Source: Sphingobacteriia bacterium
Lineage (GTDB): Bacteria; Bacteroidota; Bacteroidia; Bacteroidales; UBA7960
Direction: 5' to 3'
Length of the DNA stretch: 64,000 bases
Assembly (NCBI GenBank): GCA_011390785.1
Contig: JAABRR010000003.1
Coordinates: forward strand, 115,662 to 179,661
Positions within the stretch are counted from its first letter, which is position 1. Every line of letters begins with the position of its first letter. Positions 16,664-25,165 of the stretch are shown here, one piece after another. The position numbers and the translations under genes were made by a program. The notes below the pieces were generated by a model. The model searched no databases. It saw nothing but the letters and a program-made list of their open reading frames with translations, and was not told the DNA's origin.

Positions 16664-17371
16664 ATGATACAAATTATTCTTTTTAAAAACGACATTAAGC
16701 AGATTGTTCGTGATCCCATCATGGCACTATTGCTGGTAGCTCCCGTACTGCTAATCAGTGTGTTTAAAATTCTGGAAGTATTCTTAATACCCTTTTTGGC
16801 TACTAATACCGGATTCGACATTACTCCCTACAACGCCTATATTCTATCGTTTGTTCTTTTAATTAACTCAGGCATGTTGGGAATTGTAACTGGTTTTATG
16901 ATGCTTGATGAGCGCGATGGCAACATTGCCCAATTGCTTGAAATTACCCCGCTGGGTAGAAGTGGATATCTGCTAAACAGGCTGTTGTTTGCTTCATTGC
17001 TTTCTATTATTTACTGCTTTCTGAGCTTTGGTGTTTTTAACCTGGTTGATGTGCCGTTGCTTGCAATAATTTTCATTTCCATACTGGCTTCCAATTATAC
17101 CGGAATAATTGGTCTGCTGATTTATTCCGGGGCAGATGACAAAGTAAAAGGGCTCACCTTTGCCAAAGGATTGAATTCACTTGTTCTGTTTGCCTTTACC
17201 GACCTTTTTTCTCTCACATGGCTCACCATTCTTTCATGGTTCTTCCCACCATACTGGATTACACTGATTATTAAATCACCAAATTCTCCCGTGTTATATG
17301 GTGCTGCTTTGCTGGTGCATATTATATGGCTGGGATTATTAATTTTTCGGTATGGCAGGCGTGAGTCATAA
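16664..17371 (+). CDS. Second ABC-type permease subunit
   Basis: 235 aa with about six hydrophobic helices. The N-terminal IVRDPIMALLLVAPVLL and the loop MLDERDGNIAQLLEITPLGR are the usual coupling region of ABC-2 permeases of this type. Last gene of the three-gene exporter; similar ATPase plus two-permease sets occur widely in Bacteroidota and Firmicutes, mostly uncharacterised. No terminator is obvious; a 3' fossil of a Crp gene follows. Confidence 0.8.
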   Translation: MIQIILFKNDIKQIVRDPIMALLLVAPVLLISVFKILEVFLIPFLATNTGFDITPYNAYILSFVLLINSGMLGIVTGFMMLDERDGNIAQLLEITPLGRSGYLLNRLLFASLLSIIYCFLSFGVFNLVDVPLLAIIFISILASNYTGIIGLLIYSGADDKVKGLTFAKGLNSLVLFAFTDLFSLTWLTILSWFFPPYWITLIIKSPNSPVLYGAALLVHIIWLGLLIFRYGRRES

Positions 17372-17385
17372 AGGGCAACAAGACA

Positions 17386-17476
17386 CAAACGTCAGCATTG
17401 TATCTTGCATTTAAACATCTGCTAGATGTTTTATAATGAAATGTATGATGGAGAGCGTTTTGGCCGGCTTTCTAAT
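17386..17476 (+). pseudogene. Fragment of a Crp/Fnr regulator gene
   Basis: The frame at 17426 reads MFYNEMYDGERFGRLSN, clearly related to FYNELRYGDRFGRLATE of the intact regulator at 14432. The 40 bp before it read SALYLAFKHLLDV in another frame, as expected for the preceding segment of this family, so the remnant is frameshifted as well as cut off on both sides. It ends abruptly at the 3' end of the ATPase gene on the other strand, a likely rearrangement junction. A palindrome AAACATCT-GCT-AGATGTTT at 17413-17431 overlaps the frameshift. Confidence 0.65.
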
Positions 17477-18653
17477 ACAACATTCCAAACAGCCAAAGGG
17501 GTATTCTGTTGTTGTTCCCGCCTTCAATGTCAAGAGCTAAATAAGCATTGGGGATTCCCCTGATTTGATCATTGGTTTTGGCAACGCCACCCACTTCAAC
17601 CGCATAAGTATCGTCTATCATAAAATCGCCAAACTTTGGTGCGGTTACTGAATGCAAGGCACTAACCTGGTTAAGGAAAAAGGTTTCACGGACATTGCCA
17701 ATATTGGCCTTCACCGATGAAAAAAGATAAATAAAGTTGGTGTTGTGCAAATAAATCTTTTCAGGCTTTTGCAGATAACTTACCCCTTTGGTTGTTGTTT
17801 TTAACAACTGGAGTATTTGCGCACTATGCATATAATCAAGAAGCCTTAGTATGGTATTGCGCGGTGTTTCCAGTCTTTCGGATAGCTTATTTATATTGGG
17901 CGTGAATGGAACCGATTCGCTCAAAACAAAAAGCAATTTTTTCATTGTCCTTGTAGTAGAATGCTGCAATTCCTCAAAAGGGGCAATATCAGTATCAATG
18001 ACCAGATTGATGGTTTCCTGCAATTTCTGAAAGTAGGTATTTTTTGCTTCCAGGAAGAATGGGAAATATCCAAACTTAAGATAGTCTTGAAAATCTGTTT
18101 GATAACGAAAGGAATCCAGCAGATCAGGCGCGATTACATGATGATTTGTCAGAATTTCATCCAATGCAAAACCTGGCAAATCGATGTTTTTCTGAAAGTT
18201 GAGGTATTCCCTGAATGACAAACCCTGCAGATTGTAAACGGCTGCCCTGCGCGAAAGATCTGCATTACCCTTTGAAACATCAAGAATTGATGAGCCGGTG
18301 GCAACAAGTTGGATGTCATCATAGTCGTCATAGAGTTGTTTTAAATCCTTCGACCACCACAGGTAGCGATGCACTTCATCCAGAAGAAATAGCCGGTACC
18401 CCATTTCATAAAGAATCTGTACGGTTTCTACCAGTCTGTGGGTTTCGAAATAAAAATCATCAAGGCTTAAATAAACACCTTTCCTGTTGGCAGATGACAG
18501 ATATTGCAGCAGGAGTATTGTTTTACCTGCACCCCGATACCCCAGAATGATAATTAGCCTTTGATCCCAATCAATTTGTGCATACAAATACCTTCTTTTT
18601 TTTCCTTGTACAAGCTTGGTTTTCTTTTCAGATTTTCTAATTAGATTATCCAT
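17472..18653 (-). CDS. AAA ATPase of the DUF4143 group
   Basis: 393 aa from the ATG at 18653 (MDNLIRKSEKK), preferred over an upstream start that would read through AT-rich operator-like repeats. Walker A GYRGAGKT (38-45), Walker B LFLLDEVH, and sensor VATGSSIL, followed by a C-terminal DUF4143-type nuclease-like region (VEVGG...ALDIEGG). Proteins of this type are common, usually solitary, and their role is unclear; some are linked to toxin-antitoxin or mobile loci. Direct repeats immediately upstream suggest autoregulation. Confidence 0.85.
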   Translation of the reverse strand: MDNLIRKSEKKTKLVQGKKRRYLYAQIDWDQRLIIILGYRGAGKTILLLQYLSSANRKGVYLSLDDFYFETHRLVETVQILYEMGYRLFLLDEVHRYLWWSKDLKQLYDDYDDIQLVATGSSILDVSKGNADLSRRAAVYNLQGLSFREYLNFQKNIDLPGFALDEILTNHHVIAPDLLDSFRYQTDFQDYLKFGYFPFFLEAKNTYFQKLQETINLVIDTDIAPFEELQHSTTRTMKKLLFVLSESVPFTPNINKLSERLETPRNTILRLLDYMHSAQILQLLKTTTKGVSYLQKPEKIYLHNTNFIYLFSSVKANIGNVRETFFLNQVSALHSVTAPKFGDFMIDDTYAVEVGGVAKTNDQIRGIPNAYLALDIEGGNNNRIPLWLFGMLY

Positions 18654-18685
18654 GATAATGCTATTTGTGAAAAACAAAATTACCA

Positions 18686-18735
18686 AATAGTTTTTACAAA
18701 AAGCAAATAGTTAAAATAGTTTTTGCAAAAAGCAA
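18686..18735. repeat. Two direct repeats upstream of the ATPase gene
   Basis: Two 21-bp units, at 18686-18706 and 18715-18735, differ at one base; both begin AATAGTTTTT and end AAAAAGCAA, 29 bp apart start to start. Further GCAA-rich elements follow to 18755. They lie 33-82 bp before the start codon of the minus-strand gene, a reasonable operator position. Confidence 0.6.
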
Positions 18736-18895
18736 TATTGCAAAATAACTATTGCAAGGGTTGATTCAAACGCTAAAAAACGTTCTTCTGCCAATGACAG
18801 CTTGATGAAAAACATCATACGTTTGTTGTTCAGTAACCAAACATTGCGACCAAAATTCTGATATGTAGATTACTCTTTTGACATTGCACCCATTT

Positions 18896-18940
18896 CTGAA
18901 CCCAGGTTCATACGCTTCATTTCCTGAAATCGCAGTTTTG
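18896..18940 (+). promoter_or_regulatory. Palindrome + -7 module A (CTGAAC-N4-GTTCAT, then CAGTTTTG)
   Basis: Same layout as modules B and C: palindrome 18896-18911, centre 29.5 bp before an imperfect -7 box CAGTTTTG (18933-18940). The palindrome core GAACCCAGGTTCAT is identical to module B. It stands upstream of a decayed gene starting at 18969, so it is probably a relic promoter. Confidence 0.55.
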
Positions 18941-18968
18941 CAGGTATTTACATAAAACACTTCCCGGG

Positions 18969-19562
18969 ATGAAAATTCAGCCGGTTTTCGACAATCATAA
19001 CCAGCGATACGAAGATTTTGCATATTTTGCTGCAAGACCAGGACATCCAGAACATATATTTGCCAATCTGGAAAATGAAAAAACCATTGGCATATCTACC
19101 AACGAAGGATCCACGTGGACAAGGATGAATAACAACCGGATTACATTTTTCATCCTGATGCTGTTGTCGCACCAGTCGGGCTTGTGCCTTTGGGATGGGA
19201 AACTGTCCGTAAGTCAATTGTCGGATAGAGATATGGTGCTTGAAAAGCTGGAAGCCGCAACACCACTATGGACTCCCGGCGACTATTCCGGCTATTCTGC
19301 CGGGCTGTTGGGTTTTTACATGAGTGAATTGGTGCGCAGGATCGATGATCAGCAGCGCAGCATTGGGCAATATTTCCAGGATGAGATAGCCCAACCCCTG
19401 GGAATGGAATTTTATATCGGATTGCCGGACAGCATTTCTGACTGCCGTATTGCGCACATTACGCTTGCACATCCCATAAAAAGAATTTTCACCATGGGAA
19501 AACTACCCAAAGGGTTGCGAAGAGCCATAAGGAAACCGGGGTCAATGTTTATGAAATCCATA
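18969..19562 (+). pseudogene. Decayed serine beta-lactamase-like gene fused to unrelated 5' sequence
   Basis: The open frame is a composite. Residues 1-55 (with NEGSTWTRMNNN) look like part of a BNR-type repeat protein. From about residue 60 on it reads like a class C beta-lactamase/EstB-type hydrolase (LLSHQSGLC, LWTPGDYSGYSA, IGQYFQDEIAQPLGMEFYIG), but without the catalytic SxxK region. At 19563 it runs into the 3' end of a PfkB kinase gene in the same frame. None of the pieces could work as a whole. It may still be transcribed from module A at 18896-18940. Confidence 0.65.
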
Positions 19563-19775
19563 GGTGCAAAGGGAAGTATTGCATTCTTTCGAAAGAAAGA
19601 ATATTTTCACAAAGCAATTGAAGTTGATGCTATTGTTGATACCACAGGATGTGGAGATGCATTTCAGGCAGCTTTTAGTATGGAATGGATAAAGACAGAA
19701 GACATAGACAAATCATTAAAAGCTGGTTCAGAAGCAGCTAGTAAGGTATTAGGATTTATGGGGGGTGTTGAGTAA
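19563..19775 (+). pseudogene. 3' fragment of a PfkB sugar kinase gene
   Basis: 213 bp, about 97% identical by eye to 23608-23820, the end of the intact kinase gene. It starts at GAKGS and includes the DTTGCGD motif and the GFMGGVE C-terminus. The junction to the beta-lactamase remnant lies at about 19560. With its twin it forms a direct repeat 4045 bp apart. Confidence 0.8.
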
Positions 19776-19780
19776 ATAAG

Positions 19781-19845
19781 GTGGATCTTCCACTATGGCT
19801 GTAATGGTTAGTTTTCCTGCATCTTTGAGAACCACATCCTTAAAA
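19781..19845 (-). pseudogene. Fragment of an FtsX-like permease gene
   Basis: On the minus strand this reads KDVVLKDAGKLTITAIVEDPP, nearly the same as KEVILKDAGKLTITAIVEDPP in the intact permease at 25166-27622. Only this short block survives. The stretch 19846-20062 that follows shows no recognisable gene. Confidence 0.7.
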
Positions 19846-20062
19846 CATCACTTTTACTATGCTCTCTGTCCGTTTTGATTAGGGAAGTGTCCGGATGTGA
19901 ACGTATTAAGTACACCTAAAATCATATCTGCTTTTTTCAAAGCCGTAATTACCTGATATACAACTTCTATCAGACGATGGCATAATGCTTGAAATTAGTC
20001 TTCGCAATCAAAATCCAGACTTTTTATACTCTAATTGCATATTTCCAAAAAACTTTAAAATC

Positions 20063-20902
20063 ATGAACAACAAACGGACAATTCGTAATGTAACACTGTT
20101 CACCATAATTGTGATACTGAGTGGCTGGATTGGAATTCTAATCGACAATGTTATACCCGAACAACCCGAAGGTGAAACCCTGGGGATGGGTATCTGGCTG
20201 GTACTTCCTCTTTTGAGCGTTATTATACTGCGGACTTTCGCCGGTGATGGCTGGAAAGATGCCGGTTTAAAACCCCAGATTAAAAAAGGTGCAGTATGGT
20301 ACCTGGTTTCATTCTTTATATTTCCGGTTGTAACAGTAATTACATTAGCCATTGGAAATGTCTTTGGCTGGATTGACCTTTCGGCTTTTAGCATAACTGC
20401 CTTCACTCCCGTCTTTTTTGGTCTGTTGCTATTTGGGTTTATCAAAAACATTTTTGAAGAATCTGTTTGGCGGGGCTACCTTACAGCCAAACTCATAAAA
20501 CTTAATCTGAGTGATTTTTCTCTTTATCTGATTGTTGGATTGATCTGGTCACTTTGGCACATGCCCTATTTCCTCGAGTTTCTTCCAGAAGAAACCATTA
20601 CAGCTGTATTACCGGTAAGCCCCATGGTTTTCTTTTTTGTGGGTACATTTACAACGCTCGCCTGGACTGTGATGTTTGTTGAAATATACAGGTTAACCGA
20701 TTCCATATGGCCGGTAGTACTGCTTCATGCCGTAGAAGATTCCCTAATCAATCCCCTTGTTATTGATGGCCATATCACAATTGCCAGTGGTATGGAAATT
20801 TTTATTTCTCCTATTTTGGGAATCATTCCTACCGCCTTCTATCTGGGTATTGGCTTGTGGTTGAGGAGAAGAAGAATGCAGAATAGTTTACCTATAATGT
20901 AA
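20063..20902 (+). CDS. CPBP family intramembrane metalloprotease
   Basis: 279 aa, start at the ATG at 20063 directly before the first membrane helix. About seven to eight hydrophobic helices. The three CPBP/Abi (type II CAAX prenyl endopeptidase-like) motifs are present: EESVWRGYL (E132, E133, R137), WSLWHMPYF (His 166) and HAVEDS (His 222). Members process prenylated peptides or bacteriocin-like substrates, but most bacterial copies have unknown targets. It sits alone inside the segment bounded by the two PfkB repeats. Confidence 0.88.
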   Translation: MNNKRTIRNVTLFTIIVILSGWIGILIDNVIPEQPEGETLGMGIWLVLPLLSVIILRTFAGDGWKDAGLKPQIKKGAVWYLVSFFIFPVVTVITLAIGNVFGWIDLSAFSITAFTPVFFGLLLFGFIKNIFEESVWRGYLTAKLIKLNLSDFSLYLIVGLIWSLWHMPYFLEFLPEETITAVLPVSPMVFFFVGTFTTLAWTVMFVEIYRLTDSIWPVVLLHAVEDSLINPLVIDGHITIASGMEIFISPILGIIPTAFYLGIGLWLRRRRMQNSLPIM

Positions 20903-21073
20903 ATCAATTGAAATATTGTTTTTCAATGATTAGCCAGAGATATGACTTCATAGATAAAAGGTATTTGGTTAAGGTTTTGATTATGAACGTTAAATAAATA
21001 TTATAAAAGTATTAAGTATTAATAAAATTCAAACCTGCCTGAAATTTTCACCTGGCAATAATATTATTCAATT

Positions 21074-22864
21074 ATGAGAGAAGTTTTGTTAAGTGTCTTA
21101 TTACTAATTCTTACATGTGCTTTCAACCAAAAATTATTGGCCCGGAATTCCGGTGTGTTTACACCCACGAATTCAGCCATTATTGCAGAGCAAATAGATA
21201 GCCTCATGCAGGGCTATGACTATTACAAACGCTTTTCGGGTTCTGTGCTGGTGGCGCATAAAGACCAGGTGCTGTATGCCAAAAGCTTTGGTTATGCTGA
21301 TGCAGAAAAGGGAGAATTGAACCAAAATTCTTCTGTTTATGGTATTGGGAGCCTCACAAAACAATTTACTGCGGCAGCCATTCTAAAATTGGCAGAGGAG
21401 GACAAACTATCCATCAATGATAATCTCTCCGGCTTTTTCCCCGGGCTTGGTGAAGAAACCGAAAAAATAACCATACACCATCTTCTATCCATGAGTTCGG
21501 GCATAAATGAAGACTTCTCGCGAAGCAAAACCTACGATTTATCAAATGTTATTTTTCCTGAAGAAACCCCCATTGGCATTCAACAGCTTGTGTACTATTT
21601 TAACGAATTATCGTTGGATTTCAATCCGGGAACCAGGTTTGATTACAGCAATATGAATTACATTCTGCTGGCCGCCATAATTGAACAGGTAAGCGGACAA
21701 ACCTACCAGGACTACCTTAATAACACCTTTTGGTTACCATTGCAAATGCACTCCACTGCTTTCGGCCAATTTAATGCCGACAAAAGTCTGCTCTCCCAAC
21801 CCTATCTCGGATTGCCCAATACAAATGAAGCCCCACCTATATGGCACGACAGCTGGCTGGTGGGAGCCGGAGGAGTATTTACTTCGGTTTACGATCTGCA
21901 TCAATGGTTTCAGGCATTAAGAAATCAAAATGTATTAAGAGTAGATATAAATGCAAAACTATTTGAGAAATATACCAATAGCGGAAAAGATCATTATGGG
22001 TATGGGTGGGATATTGCAACGCGCAACGGAAGCAGCTACATTAGCCATCCGGGTGGCACATTGGGTTATGTGTCGGAGGCCGGATTTTATCCTGATCAGG
22101 AATTATACGTGATCGTTCTTTCAAACCACACACACGACCTTTTAGAAATAGGAAGAAGCGTGCGCAATATTTCCCTGCTCTCTGATCAAATTCACCAGAT
22201 TCTTTTCCAAAAACCCTTTGAAATTCTGCCTACACCCACCAAAGACCTGACTGTATTGGAAAGCGGAAAATTCACAGTGGGTGGGTTTCCTTATCATATA
22301 GAGCAAAAGGAAGACAAGATTTCCATCGTTGCTATTGATGGTAGCCCTTCCATTCTTGATCTGTATTATCATCAGGACTTGAAGGAAGATTCCCGACGAT
22401 TTAAAAAGGCCCAACGATTGGCGGTGGCTTTTGGTGAAACAGATTTTAAAACGGTAAGGAGAAAATCTGAGCTGCTGATGAAGATGCTGGTTTCTTCCAA
22501 AAAACTTAAGGGGATATGGGATGAGATTACCGGCGAAAGAGGCGATTTTGTGAGCTACAACTTTTACCGCGTACCCGATGACATATCCACCAATACCTAC
22601 AGGGTTAGGCTGGTTTACGAGAAAACAGAAGTGGGTTTGCGGTTAAATATGAAGAAAAGAGGGCGATTGCGTGGCATGCACATCGATCAGCAATTTTCCT
22701 TTGATGGTCCGGAAACCGTGGATGGAAAAGCCATTGATAGTGATTTGATTTTTATTGACGGTTTTCGATATAAATATCCCGATTTTAAAATAGAAAGAAT
22801 GGATGACCAATGGATGTTTCGTACATTAGCAGGAGATTTTCCGATGGTTGGTTTTAAGCAATAA
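21074..22864 (+). CDS. Exported serine hydrolase, class C beta-lactamase family
   Basis: 596 aa. Signal peptide MREVLLSVLLLILTCAFN. The catalytic domain spans about residues 35-370: SxxK is SLTK (Ser 93, Lys 96), the YxN equivalent is YSN (Tyr 191), and ISHPGGTLGY is the KTG-equivalent region. A C-terminal domain of about 200 residues (DUF3471-like beta region, FYRVPDD...) follows. This family includes D-aminopeptidases, esterases and non-drug-resistance hydrolases, so an antibiotic role should not be assumed. Single gene. Confidence 0.88.
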   Translation: MREVLLSVLLLILTCAFNQKLLARNSGVFTPTNSAIIAEQIDSLMQGYDYYKRFSGSVLVAHKDQVLYAKSFGYADAEKGELNQNSSVYGIGSLTKQFTAAAILKLAEEDKLSINDNLSGFFPGLGEETEKITIHHLLSMSSGINEDFSRSKTYDLSNVIFPEETPIGIQQLVYYFNELSLDFNPGTRFDYSNMNYILLAAIIEQVSGQTYQDYLNNTFWLPLQMHSTAFGQFNADKSLLSQPYLGLPNTNEAPPIWHDSWLVGAGGVFTSVYDLHQWFQALRNQNVLRVDINAKLFEKYTNSGKDHYGYGWDIATRNGSSYISHPGGTLGYVSEAGFYPDQELYVIVLSNHTHDLLEIGRSVRNISLLSDQIHQILFQKPFEILPTPTKDLTVLESGKFTVGGFPYHIEQKEDKISIVAIDGSPSILDLYYHQDLKEDSRRFKKAQRLAVAFGETDFKTVRRKSELLMKMLVSSKKLKGIWDEITGERGDFVSYNFYRVPDDISTNTYRVRLVYEKTEVGLRLNMKKRGRLRGMHIDQQFSFDGPETVDGKAIDSDLIFIDGFRYKYPDFKIERMDDQWMFRTLAGDFPMVGFKQ

Positions 22865-23028
22865 TATAAATACTTGTTCTTAATTTTTATCCCGGGCAGT
22901 ATTAATATTTAAGCCTGAAATAACAAAATAGTCTGGATTGGATTATCAATCAGATATCGAAACAATCCTAAAAATCAATATAAGGCAGAATCACTGGCAT
23001 TTGGGGCCCTTTTAATAATTTCAACAAT

Positions 23029-23820
23029 ATGAAAATTACAGCTTTGACATCCTTTTGTGTAGATTTTTTTCCGGAACAAGATAAAATTTATGTTGGTGGA
23101 AATTCATTAAACTTTGCAACTCAATGTAAACTTACGGGTATAGAAAACGTATCTGTAATTGGAGCTGTGGGGAATGATAGATTCGGACAGCTAATAGAGC
23201 ATCATCTTGATAAATTAAAAATAAATCGTTCTCATTTGTATCGAATAAAAGAATCTACAGCATCAAACAAGATTTTTATAAATAATGATGGTGACAGATA
23301 TTTCAAACCAGATAGCTGGCATGGAGGTGCTTTTGATGTTTTCAGACTTTCTGAAAATGACTGGGATCAATTGAGAGATAGTACAATCGTTGCCATGCCT
23401 GCCGGAGATCCCAACTTAAACGAACTGCTAAAAAGAAGAAATGAAAACCAATTAATTGTTATTGACTTTCTGGATTATCTTGGGATAGATTACATAAAAC
23501 AACATATATCCAATATAGATGTTGTTTTTTTGAGCGGTAAAAAAGAAATGCTTTTTGATTTAAGAGAACTCTCTGCCCAATCAGGAAAAATAATAGTAGC
23601 AACATTAGGTGCAAAGGGAAGTATTGCATTCTTTCGAAAGAAAGAATATTTTCACAAAGCAATTGAAGTTGATGCTATTGTTGATACCACAGGATGTGGA
23701 GATGCATTTCAGGCAGCTTTTAGTATAGAATGGATAAAGACAGAAGACATAGACCAATCATTAAAAGCAGGTTCAGAAGCAGCAAGTATGGTATTAGGAT
23801 TTATGGGAGGTGTTGAGTAA
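23029..23820 (+). CDS. PfkB family sugar kinase (fructoselysine 6-kinase-like)
   Basis: 263 aa ribokinase-fold kinase. Early GGN motif (YVGGNSLNFA, 22-31), AVGNDRFG, and the anion-hole/catalytic-base motif DTTGCGDAF (219-227, base Asp 225; the usual GAGD reads GCGD). Length and pattern fit the short FrlD group better than ribokinase or fructokinase, but the substrate is uncertain. The last 71 codons are duplicated at 19563-19775. It has no obvious metabolic partners nearby apart from the MFS carrier on the opposite strand. Confidence 0.85.
   Translation: MKITALTSFCVDFFPEQDKIYVGGNSLNFATQCKLTGIENVSVIGAVGNDRFGQLIEHHLDKLKINRSHLYRIKESTASNKIFINNDGDRYFKPDSWHGGAFDVFRLSENDWDQLRDSTIVAMPAGDPNLNELLKRRNENQLIVIDFLDYLGIDYIKQHISNIDVVFLSGKKEMLFDLRELSAQSGKIIVATLGAKGSIAFFRKKEYFHKAIEVDAIVDTTGCGDAFQAAFSIEWIKTEDIDQSLKAGSEAASMVLGFMGGVE
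23608..23820 (+). repeat. Direct repeat partner of 19563-19775
   Basis: About six mismatches over 213 bp. Together the two copies flank the CPBP protease and serine hydrolase genes in direct orientation, so recombination between them could delete or duplicate that 4-kb segment. Confidence 0.8.
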
Positions 23821-23925
23821 ACCCATAAACATCACAAAAACAACATTAAGTTAAATATTTCTACGATTTTTTTGCGCTTGGCTAATTGCAAACCAGGCTG
23901 TCTTTTAAACATCTTTATTCCTTTC

Positions 23926-25089
23926 TCAAGGAACTTTCTTGTGTCGTATAAGAAAGTTTAACTTTTCCGTAACCAGGAATAGTCCTAACAGAAGTGTGAT
24001 TAAAGCAGTAGGATATAGAATCAATCCAAAATTCTGATAAAGAACCCCAAGAACCGAAGGTACGATTGCGCTACCAATATAGGCAAATCCCATTTGATAC
24101 CCAATAATTCTTTGAGATACATTCTTCCCAAATCGACCTGGCGTTTCATGAATCATTGATGGAAATATGGGTGCAAGCCCTAATCCGATAATAACAACTC
24201 CTGCACCTACGATAATTTGCGATGTTGATATCCAGATAATTATGAATCCTGAAAGACCCAGTACAATCCCCAATCGAATCAATTGAATGTTGTTAAGCCT
24301 GAATGAGACAAATCCTGAAATAAAGCGACCCGCCGTTATCCCAAAATAATAGAGGGCGATATATTGTGCAGCAGTATCAATATCAAATCCCTTTATCTTA
24401 ATTAAATAGCTACTACCCCATAATCCCGTTCCGATTTCTATTGCACAATAGATGAGCATAGTGCTTAAGGCGTAAGGAATTGCAGGGATGTGAAATATGT
24501 TCTTGTGTACGGAATCGGGAGTTTTTTCGTATTTAATTTCTTTATGTTTTCTCCAAAGAGCAAGAGAAAAAAGGAGCAGCAATGCAAATGAGAGCTGCAC
24601 CATCCCAATTGCCCCAAAACCTGATCGCCAGGAGTTTTGCATAAGGTTAAAAGACATGATAAGCGGCCCTAAAGTAGCCCCAACGCCCCAGAAACTATGC
24701 AGCCAGTTCATATGATGAGCCTTAAAATGATGGGCCACATAATTATTCAGAGCTACATCTACGGTTCCTCCACCTAATCCGAGCAAAAGGGAAAACGACA
24801 GCAACCAAAAAAAGGAGGGAGAAAAAGAGAATCCTAAAAGGGAAACCCCTGTTATCAAGCCACTAATGAAGACTATTTTTACTGTTCCAAATATTTTGAT
24901 AATTCTGTCACTTAGAAAGCTTGAAATAACTGTTCCGCAAATTACAATCATTGACAACAAACCACCGAAAGCCAGAGGTATTTCAAAATCGCGCTGAAGA
25001 TCAGGGATGGCAACGCCAATAATTGTATCGGGGAGCCCAAGGCTTATGAATGCTAAATAAATGATTATCAGAAGTAGGGCTGATACCAT
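23926..25089 (-). CDS. MFS transporter
   Basis: 387 aa with twelve hydrophobic segments and two six-helix halves. The first loop carries a degenerate MFS motif A (SFLSDRIIKIFG). GLPDTIIGVAIPDLQRDF and LLGLGGGTVDVALNNYVAHHF are typical of the sugar-transporter-like group that includes FucP relatives and YbjJ-type carriers. Convergent with the PfkB kinase gene (105-bp gap); a shared sugar route is possible but not shown. Confidence 0.85.
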   Translation of the reverse strand: MVSALLLIIIYLAFISLGLPDTIIGVAIPDLQRDFEIPLAFGGLLSMIVICGTVISSFLSDRIIKIFGTVKIVFISGLITGVSLLGFSFSPSFFWLLSFSLLLGLGGGTVDVALNNYVAHHFKAHHMNWLHSFWGVGATLGPLIMSFNLMQNSWRSGFGAIGMVQLSFALLLLFSLALWRKHKEIKYEKTPDSVHKNIFHIPAIPYALSTMLIYCAIEIGTGLWGSSYLIKIKGFDIDTAAQYIALYYFGITAGRFISGFVSFRLNNIQLIRLGIVLGLSGFIIIWISTSQIIVGAGVVIIGLGLAPIFPSMIHETPGRFGKNVSQRIIGYQMGFAYIGSAIVPSVLGVLYQNFGLILYPTALITLLLGLFLVTEKLNFLIRHKKVP

Positions 25090-25165
25090 CGATGTTTTGC
25101 AATATAAGGTGTTAGTGAATAATTAGTCAATTAGTTATAAATAAGGTGAATTCACTTTGCTGCTT

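Noticed and set aside
21074..22864. Antibiotic-resistance beta-lactamase
   Set aside because: The SxxK/YxN fold is shared with many peptidases and esterases, and the long C-terminal domain is not found in resistance enzymes.
19563..23820. Composite transposon bounded by the 213-bp direct repeats
   Set aside because: The repeats are coding fragments of a kinase gene with no transposase, terminal inverted repeats or target duplication.
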